From Andalucia godoyi (taxonomy: Eukaryota; Discoba; Jakobea; Jakobida; Andaluciidae): DNA of 64,000 nucleotides. The notes beneath the pieces were generated by a model. That model was not told where the DNA came from. It was given only the letters and a program-made list of their open reading frames with translations, and did no database searches. Positions 36,042-46,200 of the stretch are shown in pieces (position 1 is the stretch's first letter; each line of letters starts with the position of its first letter). The translations under genes and the position numbers were made by a program. The stretch lies in assembly GCA_009859145.1 (NCBI GenBank), contig VRVR01000048.1:177843-241842 (forward strand). The letters are read 5' to 3'.

Positions 36042-37214
36042 ATGTCTGATAATAGCGAGGCAGCAGTAGCTAGTGCATCATGCTCTGGGTGTGTACCCGC
36101 AGCTGGGGAATCTGAGACAGTGGCGGCAGTGGCAAAGTCTCTTGCGGATGTGACGATCAACGGTCTGTCGTACGAAGAGCGAGTTGCACTTGCATTGTCG
36201 GTGGGCGAGGAGTGCATCCAGGAGCAAGAACTGAGGGCGCTGTTCGCGAAAAAGGAGAATCCGAGATGCTACGATGGGTTTGAACCGTCTGGACGAATCC
36301 ATATTGCGCAGGGCGTGCAAAAGGCAATCAATGTGAACAAGCTGACCAAGGCCGGATGTGTGTTCACGTTCTGGGTTGCAGACTGGTTTGCGCTGATGAA
36401 CGACAAGATGGGCGGGGATCTCAAGAAGATCCAGGTTGTTGGAAAGTACATGATTGAAGTGTGGAAGGCCGTTGGTATGGATATGAGCCGCGTGGAGTTC
36501 AAGTGGTCGTCGGACGAAATCAATTCGAGAGCCGGGGAGTACTGGCCACAAGTCATTGACATTGCACGGAAAAACACAATTTCACGTGTGAAGAGATGCG
36601 GCCAGATCATGGGCCGGGCGGAGTCGGACGACATGTCTGCCGCGCAAATCTTGTATCCATGCATGCAATGCGCGGACATCTTTTTCCTGAAGGCCGACAT
36701 TTGCCAGCTGGGAATGGACCAGCGCAAAGTGAACATGCTTGCTCGTGAATACGCAGAGGAAAAGAAGATGAAGTTCAGACCAATCGTTTTGTCGCACCAC
36801 ATGCTCCCGGGACTGAAGCAGGGCCAAGAAAAGATGAGCAAGTCAGATCCCGAGTCTGCAATCTTTATGGAAGATTCGGAAATCGATGTCCGTACAAAGA
36901 TCAAGAAGGCATACTGCCCGGAGAAGCAGATCGAGGGCAATCCGGTTCTGGAATATGTCGAGTATGTCGTCTTGCCATGGCTCAAGTCGTTCAAAGTCGA
37001 CCGCTCCGAGGCCAATGGAGGCCCGGTAGAATACACGGACATGGCGACACTGAAGGCGGACTTTGCAGAAGGCAAGCTGCACCCGGCGGATCTCAAGCCG
37101 TCCGTCGCCGTCGCCATCAACGCCATCTTGCAACCTGTTCGGGACCACTTTGAACAGGATCCAGAAGCCAAGAAGCTTTTGGACCAGGTCAGAAAGTTCA
37201 AGGTTACGCGGTAA
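36042..37214 (+). CDS. YARS1: Cytosolic tyrosyl-tRNA synthetase
   Basis: The 390-residue class I synthetase is of the archaeal/eukaryotic type. It carries CYDGFEPSGRIHIAQGV (Tyr-binding and HIGH equivalent HIAQ, near residue 86), WVADWFALMNDKMGGDLKKI, AAQILYPCMQCADIFFLKADICQLGMDQRKVN (Tyr specificity), and KMSKSDPESAIFMED near residues 264-268, the ATP-binding KMSKS loop. It lacks the EMAPII-like C-terminal extension of animal YARS1, as in yeast and most protists. The first ~40 residues are an Ala/Ser-rich leader. The GTG six bases upstream (36036) is ignored in favour of the ATG. Confidence 0.97.
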   Translation: MSDNSEAAVASASCSGCVPAAGESETVAAVAKSLADVTINGLSYEERVALALSVGEECIQEQELRALFAKKENPRCYDGFEPSGRIHIAQGVQKAINVNKLTKAGCVFTFWVADWFALMNDKMGGDLKKIQVVGKYMIEVWKAVGMDMSRVEFKWSSDEINSRAGEYWPQVIDIARKNTISRVKRCGQIMGRAESDDMSAAQILYPCMQCADIFFLKADICQLGMDQRKVNMLAREYAEEKKMKFRPIVLSHHMLPGLKQGQEKMSKSDPESAIFMEDSEIDVRTKIKKAYCPEKQIEGNPVLEYVEYVVLPWLKSFKVDRSEANGGPVEYTDMATLKADFAEGKLHPADLKPSVAVAINAILQPVRDHFEQDPEAKKLLDQVRKFKVTR

Positions 37215-37366
37215 ACAAAAGGATCGTTGTGTCCGTAAGATCAGTTTTTCGCGATAAAAGTGGAAAAAAGAGCAACAACAAGAAGGAAAGTAGTGGTGAA
37301 CGGCAAACTTCTCATTGTCACCCCCACCTCCTTCTTTCTGCGCTCCGACTCTCAAGTAGCACATTC

Positions 37367-38365
37367 CTACTGAACCGAGCCAAACGCAGGAGCCGAGTCT
37401 CGAACAGTCGTCGATGTTTTGCTTCCAGGAGGACCCTTCCGACGACCGCTGCGCATCACAAGCACCAACATGATTGTTGGGATGATTTCACAGACCAAAT
37501 ACATGCCAAACGACACGCCATACACGACGGTCGGGGATACGTTTGGATTAGAATCAACAAGGAAGAATGCGATGATGAGAATCGCAACTCGCAGCGCTTC
37601 CGAGCATCCGCAAATCACAGCTGTGTTCTGGATCGCCTTCATCTGGGCCTTCCTGCTCGAGGTCATCGTCAGCGTCAGTGCCGCAACTTGCCTGACAAGG
37701 GACTTGCCCGCCACGACAAATAACACAGCAGACATTGCCGAATATGCAATGACCAGCGACTGGCCGACCGTGTATGTGAGCTGATCGTCACTCACCGCGA
37801 AATGCACAATGGTTACCGACAGCAAGTAGACAAACAACGAAACGCTGAGATACAGTGTATACAGAGCCCGGCACCGGAATGCAAGTGTCCCAATCCAGCT
37901 TTCCGACTGAGATGCCGACGAGACCGCAGTGTCTGCACCAAAGGCAAGCTGCAGATCCGCGTATCGCTCCGACCAGTAAAACACAAGAATGACCGTTCCG
38001 GAGATGAACCCAATGGAGCACAGTTGTGCAACAAGAGGCAGCAAAACGCTGGATCGCAAACTCTCTTCCATCATAATAAGGGTCCATTCAACCGCCCTCC
38101 CAAGACAGCTAAGCGAGATGATGAGATAGAACGTATTCTCCCAACGTGAAGACTTTCTTTCCTCGTTTGCATGGCCGGACAGCGGTGCCGACATCGGAAG
38201 CAAGGAAGCGTCTCCCATCGTTGATGAAAACCCACCAAACGCAAGAGAAAATGAAACACCGTAAGACCGAACAGCCCGAATCCAGTTCACCGTCAGGTAG
38301 ATAAAGTACAGGAAAAACACACATGGTATCGCAATTACGACGCCCAATTCACCGCTGTTGGGCAT
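37367..38365 (-). CDS. Seven-helix membrane protein, THH1/TOM1/TOM3-like
   Basis: The 332-residue protein has about seven hydrophobic helices: at residues ~8-30 (VVIAIPCVFFLYFIYLTVNW), ~78-98, ~105-130 (CSIGFISGTVILVFYWSERY), ~168-192, ~198-220, ~250-270 and ~280-303. The pattern FWxExY in helix 3, the Cys/Ser-rich helix 6 (CGCSEALRVAILIIAFF) and the final LVLVMRSGRR resemble the THH1/TOM1/TOM3 (DUF1084) and GPR137-like families, which sit in endosomal, vacuolar or lysosomal membranes. An orphan GPCR-like receptor is the alternative. The C terminus is Ser/Thr-rich and cytosolic. Converges with TyrRS (152 nt between stops). Confidence 0.6.
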   Translation of the reverse strand: MPNSGELGVVIAIPCVFFLYFIYLTVNWIRAVRSYGVSFSLAFGGFSSTMGDASLLPMSAPLSGHANEERKSSRWENTFYLIISLSCLGRAVEWTLIMMEESLRSSVLLPLVAQLCSIGFISGTVILVFYWSERYADLQLAFGADTAVSSASQSESWIGTLAFRCRALYTLYLSVSLFVYLLSVTIVHFAVSDDQLTYTVGQSLVIAYSAMSAVLFVVAGKSLVRQVAALTLTMTSSRKAQMKAIQNTAVICGCSEALRVAILIIAFFLVDSNPNVSPTVVYGVSFGMYLVCEIIPTIMLVLVMRSGRRKGPPGSKTSTTVRDSAPAFGSVQ

Positions 38366-38947
38366 TCGATGAAAATATCGCGCGGACTACAACGTACGCA
38401 GCGCGGATTCAAACAAACCCCCCCTCCCCCAAACAACAACAACAACAAAAACAACAACAACAACAACAAAAACAACAACAATAACAAAAACAAAAACAAA
38501 AACAAAAACAAAACACACAGCTATTCAGTGTCCGATCCATAACACTAGAACAGTCCAAGTCGCTCGCAAAGTCGAAACTGGCCTGAACAACCTCCGACTC
38601 GAAACAGACAAAAAGACGCAGCAGCGACTGTAGTAGACAAGCATTTTTTTGCGTCGGAAAAAAAGTCGGAGAGATTCGGAGAGGGGAGGATTCGTGCGAA
38701 ATTGACCGTCAACAAAAACGCCAAAACTCACATTGTGCAGTGCTGATGCTCTGTGGTTCATAATCATCATCACCTTTGTCTTTGTCTTTGTCTTTGTCTT
38801 TGTCTTTGATTTTCTTTCTTCTTCTTCTTCTTCTTCTTTCCATTTTAAGAAAAAAGACTTTTAAAAAAACTGTTCTGCCTACTTCTGTCTCTCTGAAAAG
38901 GAAAGGAAAAAAAAGAATAATAATAATCAAACAGCAAATTAGCAGAC
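38366..38947. repeat. Divergent spacer with AAC/AAAAAC, TTTGTC and CTT repeats
   Basis: AAC and AAAAAC tandem repeats fill about 38,431-38,516. Six TTTGTC units lie at about 38,775-38,808, followed by (CTT)n at about 38,816-38,838 and AATAAT at about 38,917-38,928, immediately before the vWA gene. No gene is recognised between 38,366 and 38,947. Confidence 0.9.
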
Positions 38948-40570
38948 ATGGCATCTTCTACTTCGTCTGCGAGTGCATCGACGCTGCTGCCGGTGAGCAT
39001 CTCAACATCGGTCCAGCACCAGCACGTGCCGTTTGGCCAAGAGGTCGAAGTGGTGTGCATGGCGACTCTGACTGCTGTGAACGACGATGAAATACAAATT
39101 CTCAAGGCCGCGTCGTCTGACAAGGAAGTGAGAGCACCGGTGGACATCGTTGCGGTGCTTGACCGATCCGGTTCCATGGATTCCGGCGGAAAGCTGGATC
39201 TCGTGAAGGAGGCGATGCATTTTGTGTGCACTCACTTGCGTGAGACGGACAGAATTTCGATTGTCGTGTATGACGATGCTGTGCAAACCATTGCGCCGCT
39301 GCAGTACGTGACTGCTGCAGCCAAGGAAAACTTGGACCGCATGATTGATGAGATTGCGACAGGCGGTTCGACGAACCTTTCTGGAGGCTTGTTTGAAGGG
39401 GTTTCCATCGCAGAGACCGCGGCTGCGGCTGCAAAGACTGGGCAGAACCGAGTTGGCTCCGTCTTTTTGTTCACAGACGGTCAGGCAAATGTGGGACTTC
39501 GATCCCTGCAGGAAATCAAACCAGTCCTCTACGGAATGCTCAAGAATGGCACGTCCGTCATGACATTTGGGTTCGGATCTGACCACGAAGCTGCTCTTCT
39601 CAAGGGCATTGCAGAAGTCTCGAAGGGGCTGTACTACTTCCTCTCCAAAGCAGAAGACATTCCCGTTGCATTTGCAGATTGCATGGGAGGGCTATTGTCT
39701 GTTGTTGCGCAGAACATTTCATTGTCCGTGGAGACGGTAGATGAAGATGTTGAGATTCTTCGCATCATGACAAAGTTTTCCACGCAGCAGCTCAGAGAAA
39801 AGCACGCCTTCAAGGTTACAATGCAGGATATTTATGCTGGGGAATCGAAGAACATTCTCGTTCGTGTCAAGCTGCCCAAGCGCTCCTGCTCCATCCAGCA
39901 AGACCCAGTTCTGAATGTCTCCATCTCGTACATTGATGTTCTGACGCCTGCTCAGCGAGAACAGAGTGTTGTTCTGAAGGTTGATCGCGGGGACATCATG
40001 GACGCAGTGAACGTTGCCGTTGACGAGCAGACGAACAGGTTCATGGTTGCGGAAGGCCTCGAAACGGCGAATCAGCTGGGTGATCGGGGGAATCTTGCGG
40101 ATGCCAAGGACCATCTCCAGAAGATTAAGAAGCACATTATGGAATCTGCGTCGAATCAGTCCCCAACGACGATGGAGCTCCAAAACCAGATTGAAAGCAT
40201 CGTGTCTCGAATGGATTCAACGAGGGACTACCACGACTACGCTTCCAAGGCAATGTGCCAGATTGCAAACGAGCACGCGTACGAGCGGTCTGCCATGTCC
40301 ACTGTGGAGAACGACGAGGCTCAAAGCGCCCAGACGTCGAAAAAGTACGTCACAAAGTCCAAGTCTGCGTATCGTGCATCTGCCCAGGCAGCTGCCATCT
40401 CTGCACCTCCTCGACCGCAGCAAGCGCCGCAACAGCAGTATTACCAGCAGTCGTCTTTCGCAGTGCCCAATCAGCTGCAGATGCCGATGAATCAAGCGCC
40501 AACTCCGCAGCAGGTGCCCGTTGCCCCGCCGCAGTCAATTCTGTCGAAATCCAAGACCAAGACCAATTAA
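38948..40570 (+). CDS. von Willebrand factor A domain protein
   Basis: The 540-residue protein has a complete vWA domain at about 58-230: VDIVAVLDRSGSMDSG supplies the MIDAS DxSxS, GGSTNLSGGL the conserved Thr, and VFLFTDGQANVG the DG pair, so metal binding should be intact. A beta-sandwich/Ig-like region (about 235-345) and a helical region (about 350-430) follow. The C-terminal tail is Gln/Pro-rich and disordered. No signal peptide or membrane segment is present, so it is probably cytosolic. It resembles the plant and protist vWA proteins often annotated as Zn-finger/VWA or U-box-associated, but without a RING. The function cannot be specified; a scaffold or adhesion-type protein interaction module is likely. 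Confidence 0.85.
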   Translation: MASSTSSASASTLLPVSISTSVQHQHVPFGQEVEVVCMATLTAVNDDEIQILKAASSDKEVRAPVDIVAVLDRSGSMDSGGKLDLVKEAMHFVCTHLRETDRISIVVYDDAVQTIAPLQYVTAAAKENLDRMIDEIATGGSTNLSGGLFEGVSIAETAAAAAKTGQNRVGSVFLFTDGQANVGLRSLQEIKPVLYGMLKNGTSVMTFGFGSDHEAALLKGIAEVSKGLYYFLSKAEDIPVAFADCMGGLLSVVAQNISLSVETVDEDVEILRIMTKFSTQQLREKHAFKVTMQDIYAGESKNILVRVKLPKRSCSIQQDPVLNVSISYIDVLTPAQREQSVVLKVDRGDIMDAVNVAVDEQTNRFMVAEGLETANQLGDRGNLADAKDHLQKIKKHIMESASNQSPTTMELQNQIESIVSRMDSTRDYHDYASKAMCQIANEHAYERSAMSTVENDEAQSAQTSKKYVTKSKSAYRASAQAAAISAPPRPQQAPQQQYYQQSSFAVPNQLQMPMNQAPTPQQVPVAPPQSILSKSKTKTN

Positions 40571-40873
40571 ATTGGCGAGACTCTCGGACGATGTTTCACC
40601 ATTGCATCAACTGCTGTTTCATCATGTACCGCCAACATTGTACGCGAATCATGCACAGCCATCGCTGACGCTGCATCATCATCAATGTTGCCGAGTGTTT
40701 ATTTTAAATTTAAAAAAAAAAAAAAAAGAGCGCTGACTGCTGTACTGTACGGCTCTTGTACACTCCCGATCCAACAGGTTTGCCCAAACGATGCCTCGTT
40801 TGCCTTTTTCATTGAGCTTTCCCACGACCGCTCCCAAATAAACAGCAAAACAGACGTTGACACCAGACGAGAC
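40571..40873. other. Intergenic region without a gene
   Basis: This 303-nt spacer contains a poly-A run (about 40,710-40,727) after ATTTTAAATTTAA, likely in the 3' flank of the vWA gene. Nothing else is recognised; the in-frame extension of the SDHAF4 ORF through it lacks an ATG. Confidence 0.5.
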
Positions 40874-41230
40874 ATGTTTCTGTTCCCCAAGCAATGGGGT
40901 GTGCTTCGACTAGGCACGCTGCCCAGAAGATTATGGGTACGTAGCGTTTCGGGCTGCGGCGCAGGAGGACAAGACGGCGGTTCGCAGTCGCCATCCGCCG
41001 CAGCGCCCGTTGATTTAGCTGCGGCGTTCCGCAAAGTCCGTGGATTTTCAGATGCAGATGTGAAGCGCATGCTGATGGAGCTTGAGCAGTATGAAGACGA
41101 GATTGCAGCGAAGGAGGCCGAGGAGCCCCCCGCTCGAAATCCAGCAAACGGAGAATGGAACGGGCCGAAGGGTCCTGAGCCCACCCGATTCTCAGACTGG
41201 GAACGCGGTGGCCGCGTCTCAGACTTTTAG
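40874..41230 (+). CDS. SDHAF4: Succinate dehydrogenase assembly factor 4
   Basis: This 118-residue protein ends with the diagnostic SDHAF4/Sdh8 motif: ARNPANGEWNGPKGPEPTRF followed by SDWERGGRVSDF, nearly identical in layout across eukaryotes and alphaproteobacteria. SDHAF4 is a matrix chaperone that binds flavinylated SDHA and promotes SDHA-SDHB assembly in complex II. The first ~40 residues (MFLFPKQWGVLRLGTLPRRLWVRSV) are basic and hydrophobic, a mitochondrial presequence. The ATG at 40874 is the only in-frame Met giving a presequence of normal size. Confidence 0.96.
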   Translation: MFLFPKQWGVLRLGTLPRRLWVRSVSGCGAGGQDGGSQSPSAAAPVDLAAAFRKVRGFSDADVKRMLMELEQYEDEIAAKEAEEPPARNPANGEWNGPKGPEPTRFSDWERGGRVSDF

Positions 41231-41958
41231 CACGGGTTTTGCAGCTGCTTCTGTGCATGTTTCTATCCTATCCAAAGTGCGACTGCATGTTTTCCCCCCA
41301 ACTCCGTAAAAATCGGCAGCAAGTAAAACGACTGTACATACGGTTTAGCAAAAGCGCGAAATCTGTCGTAGTGGCCATCTCCTGCACGCCAGAGCATGAA
41401 TCATTACTGGGTCATCATCGGCTAAGCTGTCACCGAAGACAGATCCAAGCCATATGTTTCTTTGCTTTCCATTCATTTGGGGGTGAGCACCAACTCTTCA
41501 ATGTAGACTGCTCTGCATCAGAGGGTCGTCGCAACCACGAGTTTCTTGGTTCTCGGCATCTGCGGGCATGGCTGGTCTGAGTTTGTTGGGAAGATCCCTC
41601 ATTGGAGCCATGGGATGCTTTGTCTTTGATGAAATGTGCTGCTTGAGGGTTCGATTATAAGTAACCCAAACAAACAGAAAAAAATATAGAATAGAAACAA
41701 TAAACAGCGACGAATGAAAGAAATACTAGGCTTGACTACGGTAAGAAAATCGTATTTGTTTGATGTTTCAACGTGGATCCACAAAGCTGTCAGCCGTTTC
41801 TTTGATTTCCATTTTCTCGATTTCTTGTTAATAATTCTTTTTGTTGTTTTCTGTAAATGTTTCGATTTCGAACACAAACCGAGTGAGTGAGTGAGTGAGT
41901 GAGTGAGTGAGTGTGCGCGCTGCGAGTGATCTGGTCTTGCTTGTTGACGGTCAAAAGC
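41231..41958. repeat. 728-nt spacer ending in GAGT repeat before METTL17
   Basis: The right end carries eight GAGT-type units (about 41,880-41,912), 46 nt before the METTL17 ATG. Frames at 41,239-41,580 (+) and 41,599-41,970 (-) are open but show no family features; the second is largely repeat-encoded Ser-Leu-Thr-His. No RNA gene is recognised. Confidence 0.7.
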
Positions 41959-43179
41959 ATGTCGAGCCATTTACCGCGAGGACCGCACAAGTTTCCTGCG
42001 TTGCTGGAGCTTGGGGTCAACGCATTGATCAAGGATTATCCTGTGCATTGGCTGAAACGGGACGTCAGGGGCCTTGCGGAACGCCTGCGTGATCGCCAAA
42101 GCGTCAACATCGACAGCGAACGACGGACATCGATAGAGTACAGCGCACGAGATGTTCTTGCATACATTGTTTCCAGATTTCCGTCTACATTTGGCGCAGT
42201 GACGACTGCTCTGCAGCATGTATGGCTGGACGACGCACAGTTTGCGCCAAAGCAAGTCCTGGACTTTGGAGCAGGCACTGGAGCAGGCACGCTGTCGGTG
42301 CTTTCGAGGCTTTTCCCACAGAGCTTCTGGATAGATCATGATGATCGCGGAGACGTTGTTGATTTCAATGGATTTTCCAAGGTTCCGCCAGAACACATTC
42401 CACGTCTCGTGCAGATTGAGCCGAACAAGCACATGCAGTCGGCTGCTCGGTTTTTCGCGAGCTTTCTGCGCTTTCCCGATTCGATGATGCCGTTGCAGTC
42501 GACTTCGCTGTCTGGCGCTGTTGGCTCTGCGATAGCACCATCTGATTTATCAATATGTTCGTACGTGCTGAATGAGCTTTCGAGCCAGGACGAAGTGAAG
42601 TCTGTGATTTCGGATGTTCTAGGCAACACCACGAAATACGCGGTGTTTATTGAACCAGGAACTCCGGGTGGCTTCAGCTCCATTCGACAGCTCCGGGACG
42701 ACCCGTCATTTCGCGCCATGGGTTTCGTGGCCGTCGCACCGTGCCCTCGCTCCCAGCTGACGTGTCCAATGGGCTCCGGTTCGTGGTGCCATTTTTCAAC
42801 AAGGCTAGAACGGCCGATGGTCCAACGCAGGTTCAAAGAGGATTTTTCGAGAAGTCTGGAGGACGAGCGATTGTCATTTGTTGTGATGAAGAAGGAGATC
42901 TCTCTAACAGAAGATGCATTGGATGTCCCCAGGATTCTTGGGCCGCCGTTGAAGAGGTCCGGTCATGTCGTGTTGGACCTGTGCCATCCAAAGGGTGGCA
43001 TCCAACGGCAGATTTTCTCACGCAGTTCGGTCGAGGACGGTGCATACCGATATGCGCGGAAGAGCAAATGGGGAGACCCGATGCCATTCTTCTTCCCGGT
43101 GTCATCGGTTCCGTCAAAACTCGAAGTGGATAGAGCGAGGTCGGAGGCTGAAGTGGACGAGGAGCCAGAAAGCCATTAA
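41959..43179 (+). CDS. METTL17: Mitochondrial ribosome small-subunit methyltransferase-like protein (METTL17/Rsm22)
   Basis: The 406-residue product has the Rsm22/METTL17 layout. It shows a class I SAM-binding fold with VLDFGAGTGAGTLSVL (near 98-113), then LVQIEPNKHMQ, LSICSYVLNELSS (near 200), FIEPGTPGGFSSIRQLRD (near 231-248), and the Cys-rich metal/Fe-S site around VAPCPRSQLTCP..SWCHFS (near 256-280). It acts in assembly of the mitochondrial small subunit; METTL17 binds a 4Fe-4S cluster via these Cys. The longer frame to 41911 starts at GTG inside the GAGT repeat, so the ATG at 41959 is used. A convincing mitochondrial presequence is not visible at this start, which leaves some doubt about the 5' end. 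Converges with THADA, 91 nt apart. Confidence 0.9.
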   Translation: MSSHLPRGPHKFPALLELGVNALIKDYPVHWLKRDVRGLAERLRDRQSVNIDSERRTSIEYSARDVLAYIVSRFPSTFGAVTTALQHVWLDDAQFAPKQVLDFGAGTGAGTLSVLSRLFPQSFWIDHDDRGDVVDFNGFSKVPPEHIPRLVQIEPNKHMQSAARFFASFLRFPDSMMPLQSTSLSGAVGSAIAPSDLSICSYVLNELSSQDEVKSVISDVLGNTTKYAVFIEPGTPGGFSSIRQLRDDPSFRAMGFVAVAPCPRSQLTCPMGSGSWCHFSTRLERPMVQRRFKEDFSRSLEDERLSFVVMKKEISLTEDALDVPRILGPPLKRSGHVVLDLCHPKGGIQRQIFSRSSVEDGAYRYARKSKWGDPMPFFFPVSSVPSKLEVDRARSEAEVDEEPESH

Positions 43180-43240
43180 AAACAACAACAACAACAACAA
43201 CAACAACAAACAAACAAACAAACAAACAAAAACAGCAGAG
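43180..43240. repeat. AAC/AAAC microsatellite between convergent stops
   Basis: (AAC)n at about 43,182-43,209 passes into (AAAC)n to about 43,232. It fills most of the 91-nt gap between the METTL17 and THADA stop codons, so both 3' UTRs must include it. Confidence 0.95.
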
Positions 43241-43270
43241 ACCACCGCCACTCAGTGATTGATGGATATT

Positions 43271-46200
43271 TTATATCAAGAAACTGTGCGAGTCGGCATC
43301 CAGGTGTCCTTGCAGGAGTTTGATGACCTCGACAGGAAGACGGTGGCGGATTTCCTGAAAAAAGTCATCACAGTTGCACGGCCTTCCTGAAATTCGCAGC
43401 AGCATCATGTTTGACACAAGAGCAGTGTACACATCCACTCGTTGTGCGATCCAAGGCTCCTCGTCGATATTTTCCCGGATGAACTGCTCCAGTCTAGCGA
43501 TGTTCTTCGCCGCCTGATCTGCAAAAGAAACATCAACAATGTTATCCGCTTCTCTTGTCAGAGCATATCCCAAAATGCCACACACCAAAACGTCTTCACT
43601 GAATTCATTGGGACGCTCCCGCTGGAACAGCTTTTTCACATTCGCAGACTGTTTGTCAAGGTTTTCGTTGGAAACTGTCGCAAAACTCTGCAGCAGCGCA
43701 ATCTTCGAAGTAATCGGCATCTGATCCAGGAAACTGTACAGTGCCACCATCCAATGTATTTCTTTTCGCGAGCCAATTCTGGAACACAGATACTGTCGAA
43801 CGTCGTCGGACTCATCTTGCAGCAATCGAGTTGCTACACCGTGCAGTGTTGGGTCGACCGAAATCTCTGAAGAAGAGTCCGCCGATTTCAGCAGTTTTGA
43901 AACAGCACGGGCGGCGAACCAGCGAACCTTCTCAGTTTGATCCGGGTCTGAGCATCCCTGACAGAGCTCAACAAGCTGTGCGGCGCAGCTTGGAAAGTAC
44001 GCGAGCACCTGGACTCTGTATTCGACGGACAGGTTGGATATTGAGCTCAGAAGGGTGTTGGGCAGATTTTTCTCCACATCACGGCTTGTCCAAGAAAGCG
44101 AAATGTGGTCGAGACATGTGACTAGACACTCCACTACGTTTTCCACCACTGCTGGGTGGCTCTCTGCCTCAATAATAGGACACAGACAATTCACAGCAAA
44201 CTGCAAAACATCGTCACAGGAGTCCGAATTCGTGAGTAAAAGCATCTTAAACGCCTGTGTGACGGGTTCCAGTATTTCAAGCTCCGACAGCGTGATCTGC
44301 GACAACAAGAAACAAAACGACAGAGAAATGGATCCGTTCACGCTCGAGAAGCAAGTAGTCGCGAGTTCAACAAACGTCCGCATCAATCCGGAAAAACCGC
44401 CGTGAATTCTCCAAAAATCGGGATACGGCAAATCTGCGAAGATCAAACTGAGCGAACAGCACATGCGCTGCGACATGGCATGGTCAAGTTTTTGCACTGC
44501 AACGACAATGGTCTGCACCATGTCCAAAAATGCATGCAAGCAACAAGGTGACCAGACTGTGAACATCGTCTTGGAGCTGCGAAAAACAGCGAGAAGCGAA
44601 GTAAACGATTCCACTGCAAGCTGCAAGCTACGATGTCGGGGCATGTGCAAGAATGAATTGGAGAACAGATAGTGAACTTGCAGAATTGCGCCATGCAGAG
44701 AATTCTGATCCATGTGCAGGGAATTTTTTGCAATGAACATCAGTCGTTGACAAGTTTGCACAGCTACCTCTGACAGTGGAAACAATGGAAACAATGCAGC
44801 AGCAGCACGCCGTCGAATCAACGCGGATGGCAGTCGTGCCCAGTTGTCGATGTACGGAGCGAACATCTTTAATTGGCCCATGATTCTTTCATGACCTGCA
44901 TGGAAGTCTTGTGCCTCATCACACTCCCCACTTTCCACGCATGTATCATCATCATATGGAGAAAGTCTACTGAGAAGCATGAGCAACGGTGACATGTAAA
45001 GCCTGCCATGGGCGCCTTGGATACTCTCTAAGAACATAGGGAGGACATTCGCAAAGCGAGAGCCAAACTCCACCACGGTCATTCTGTTTTCCGGAGCAAG
45101 ATCATCCGAGTCGGTCTTCTGACCGAGAAAACGTGAAAGAAGCGAAGAGAAGCACAAGGTAGCGGAATTTCGGATCGTCCAGCTGTCGGACGAATACAGT
45201 TTGAGAACAAGAGCAAAGAGCTGAGACGCAGCGAAATCCAGACGAGAACCGAGAATTGTATCCATGAGCAGCTGCCGAAGTATGTTGAGCGAATGGACTC
45301 GCACTTCCAGAGAAGACGATGCAGAATCGCACAGTTTCACCAAATAAAACGTCACTCTCCTCAGAAACGACGATGTTGAGACGCACCGAAAAGCGGGCTC
45401 TGCCCGAAGAATGGTGGACAGCGCAAATGGTAGTCCTGATGATCTGCGCAGAATGGAAGTATCTGGATCATTGATGCGATTCAACACATTATCTGCCCAA
45501 GACGAGACCAGCATGACGGAGTCAAAGCTAAAGCAGCGACAATTCTCGGGATCCAGCAAGAATCGGCACGTCACAAAAAACGCATTCTGCGTTTTGTCAA
45601 CCGCGCCAATGTGCTTCGTATTCAACAGCATCTGCAAGAATGTATTACCGATGAAGGAGAAGTCGGCGAAGGGCAGGGCGCGTCCGAATTGCTCGATAAA
45701 TATGCTCATGCAATGCGCAACTCCGCGTGTTAGCTTCCAGAGGTTGACAGTAAAACTTCGGCTAGTGTCAGTGGATTCATCAAAGTCTTCGAAATCGTCA
45801 TCTTGCTGCACCTCGTCTTCATTTGCAAACTCTGGGCACTCTTCCTCGGAGCTGACAGGAAGCGGCACGCCTCTGCAGTCCGTTGCATCTCCTTTCCATC
45901 CGAGCATGCCATAGCACAACGAAAGAGAAACGCCAAAAATGTCGTACACAAAACGGTTCATAACCGATGGAGGGATTTGTGCCTTGCGAGCGACAAGAAA
46001 CTTGAAAAGATTGATGATGCCGTTGAAATTTTTCATTCTGGCCTTCGATGGATCGTCCCTGATGTCTGCCACTTGCTGGGCAAGAAAATCCGCGACCAGA
46101 AAAATGATGGTGTCCATACTGCTATGGCAGTCTGCCGGGACGGTGTTACTCGAGCACGAAAACCGTCGAACGGTGGCTTCAACGACGGACGGATACTTGC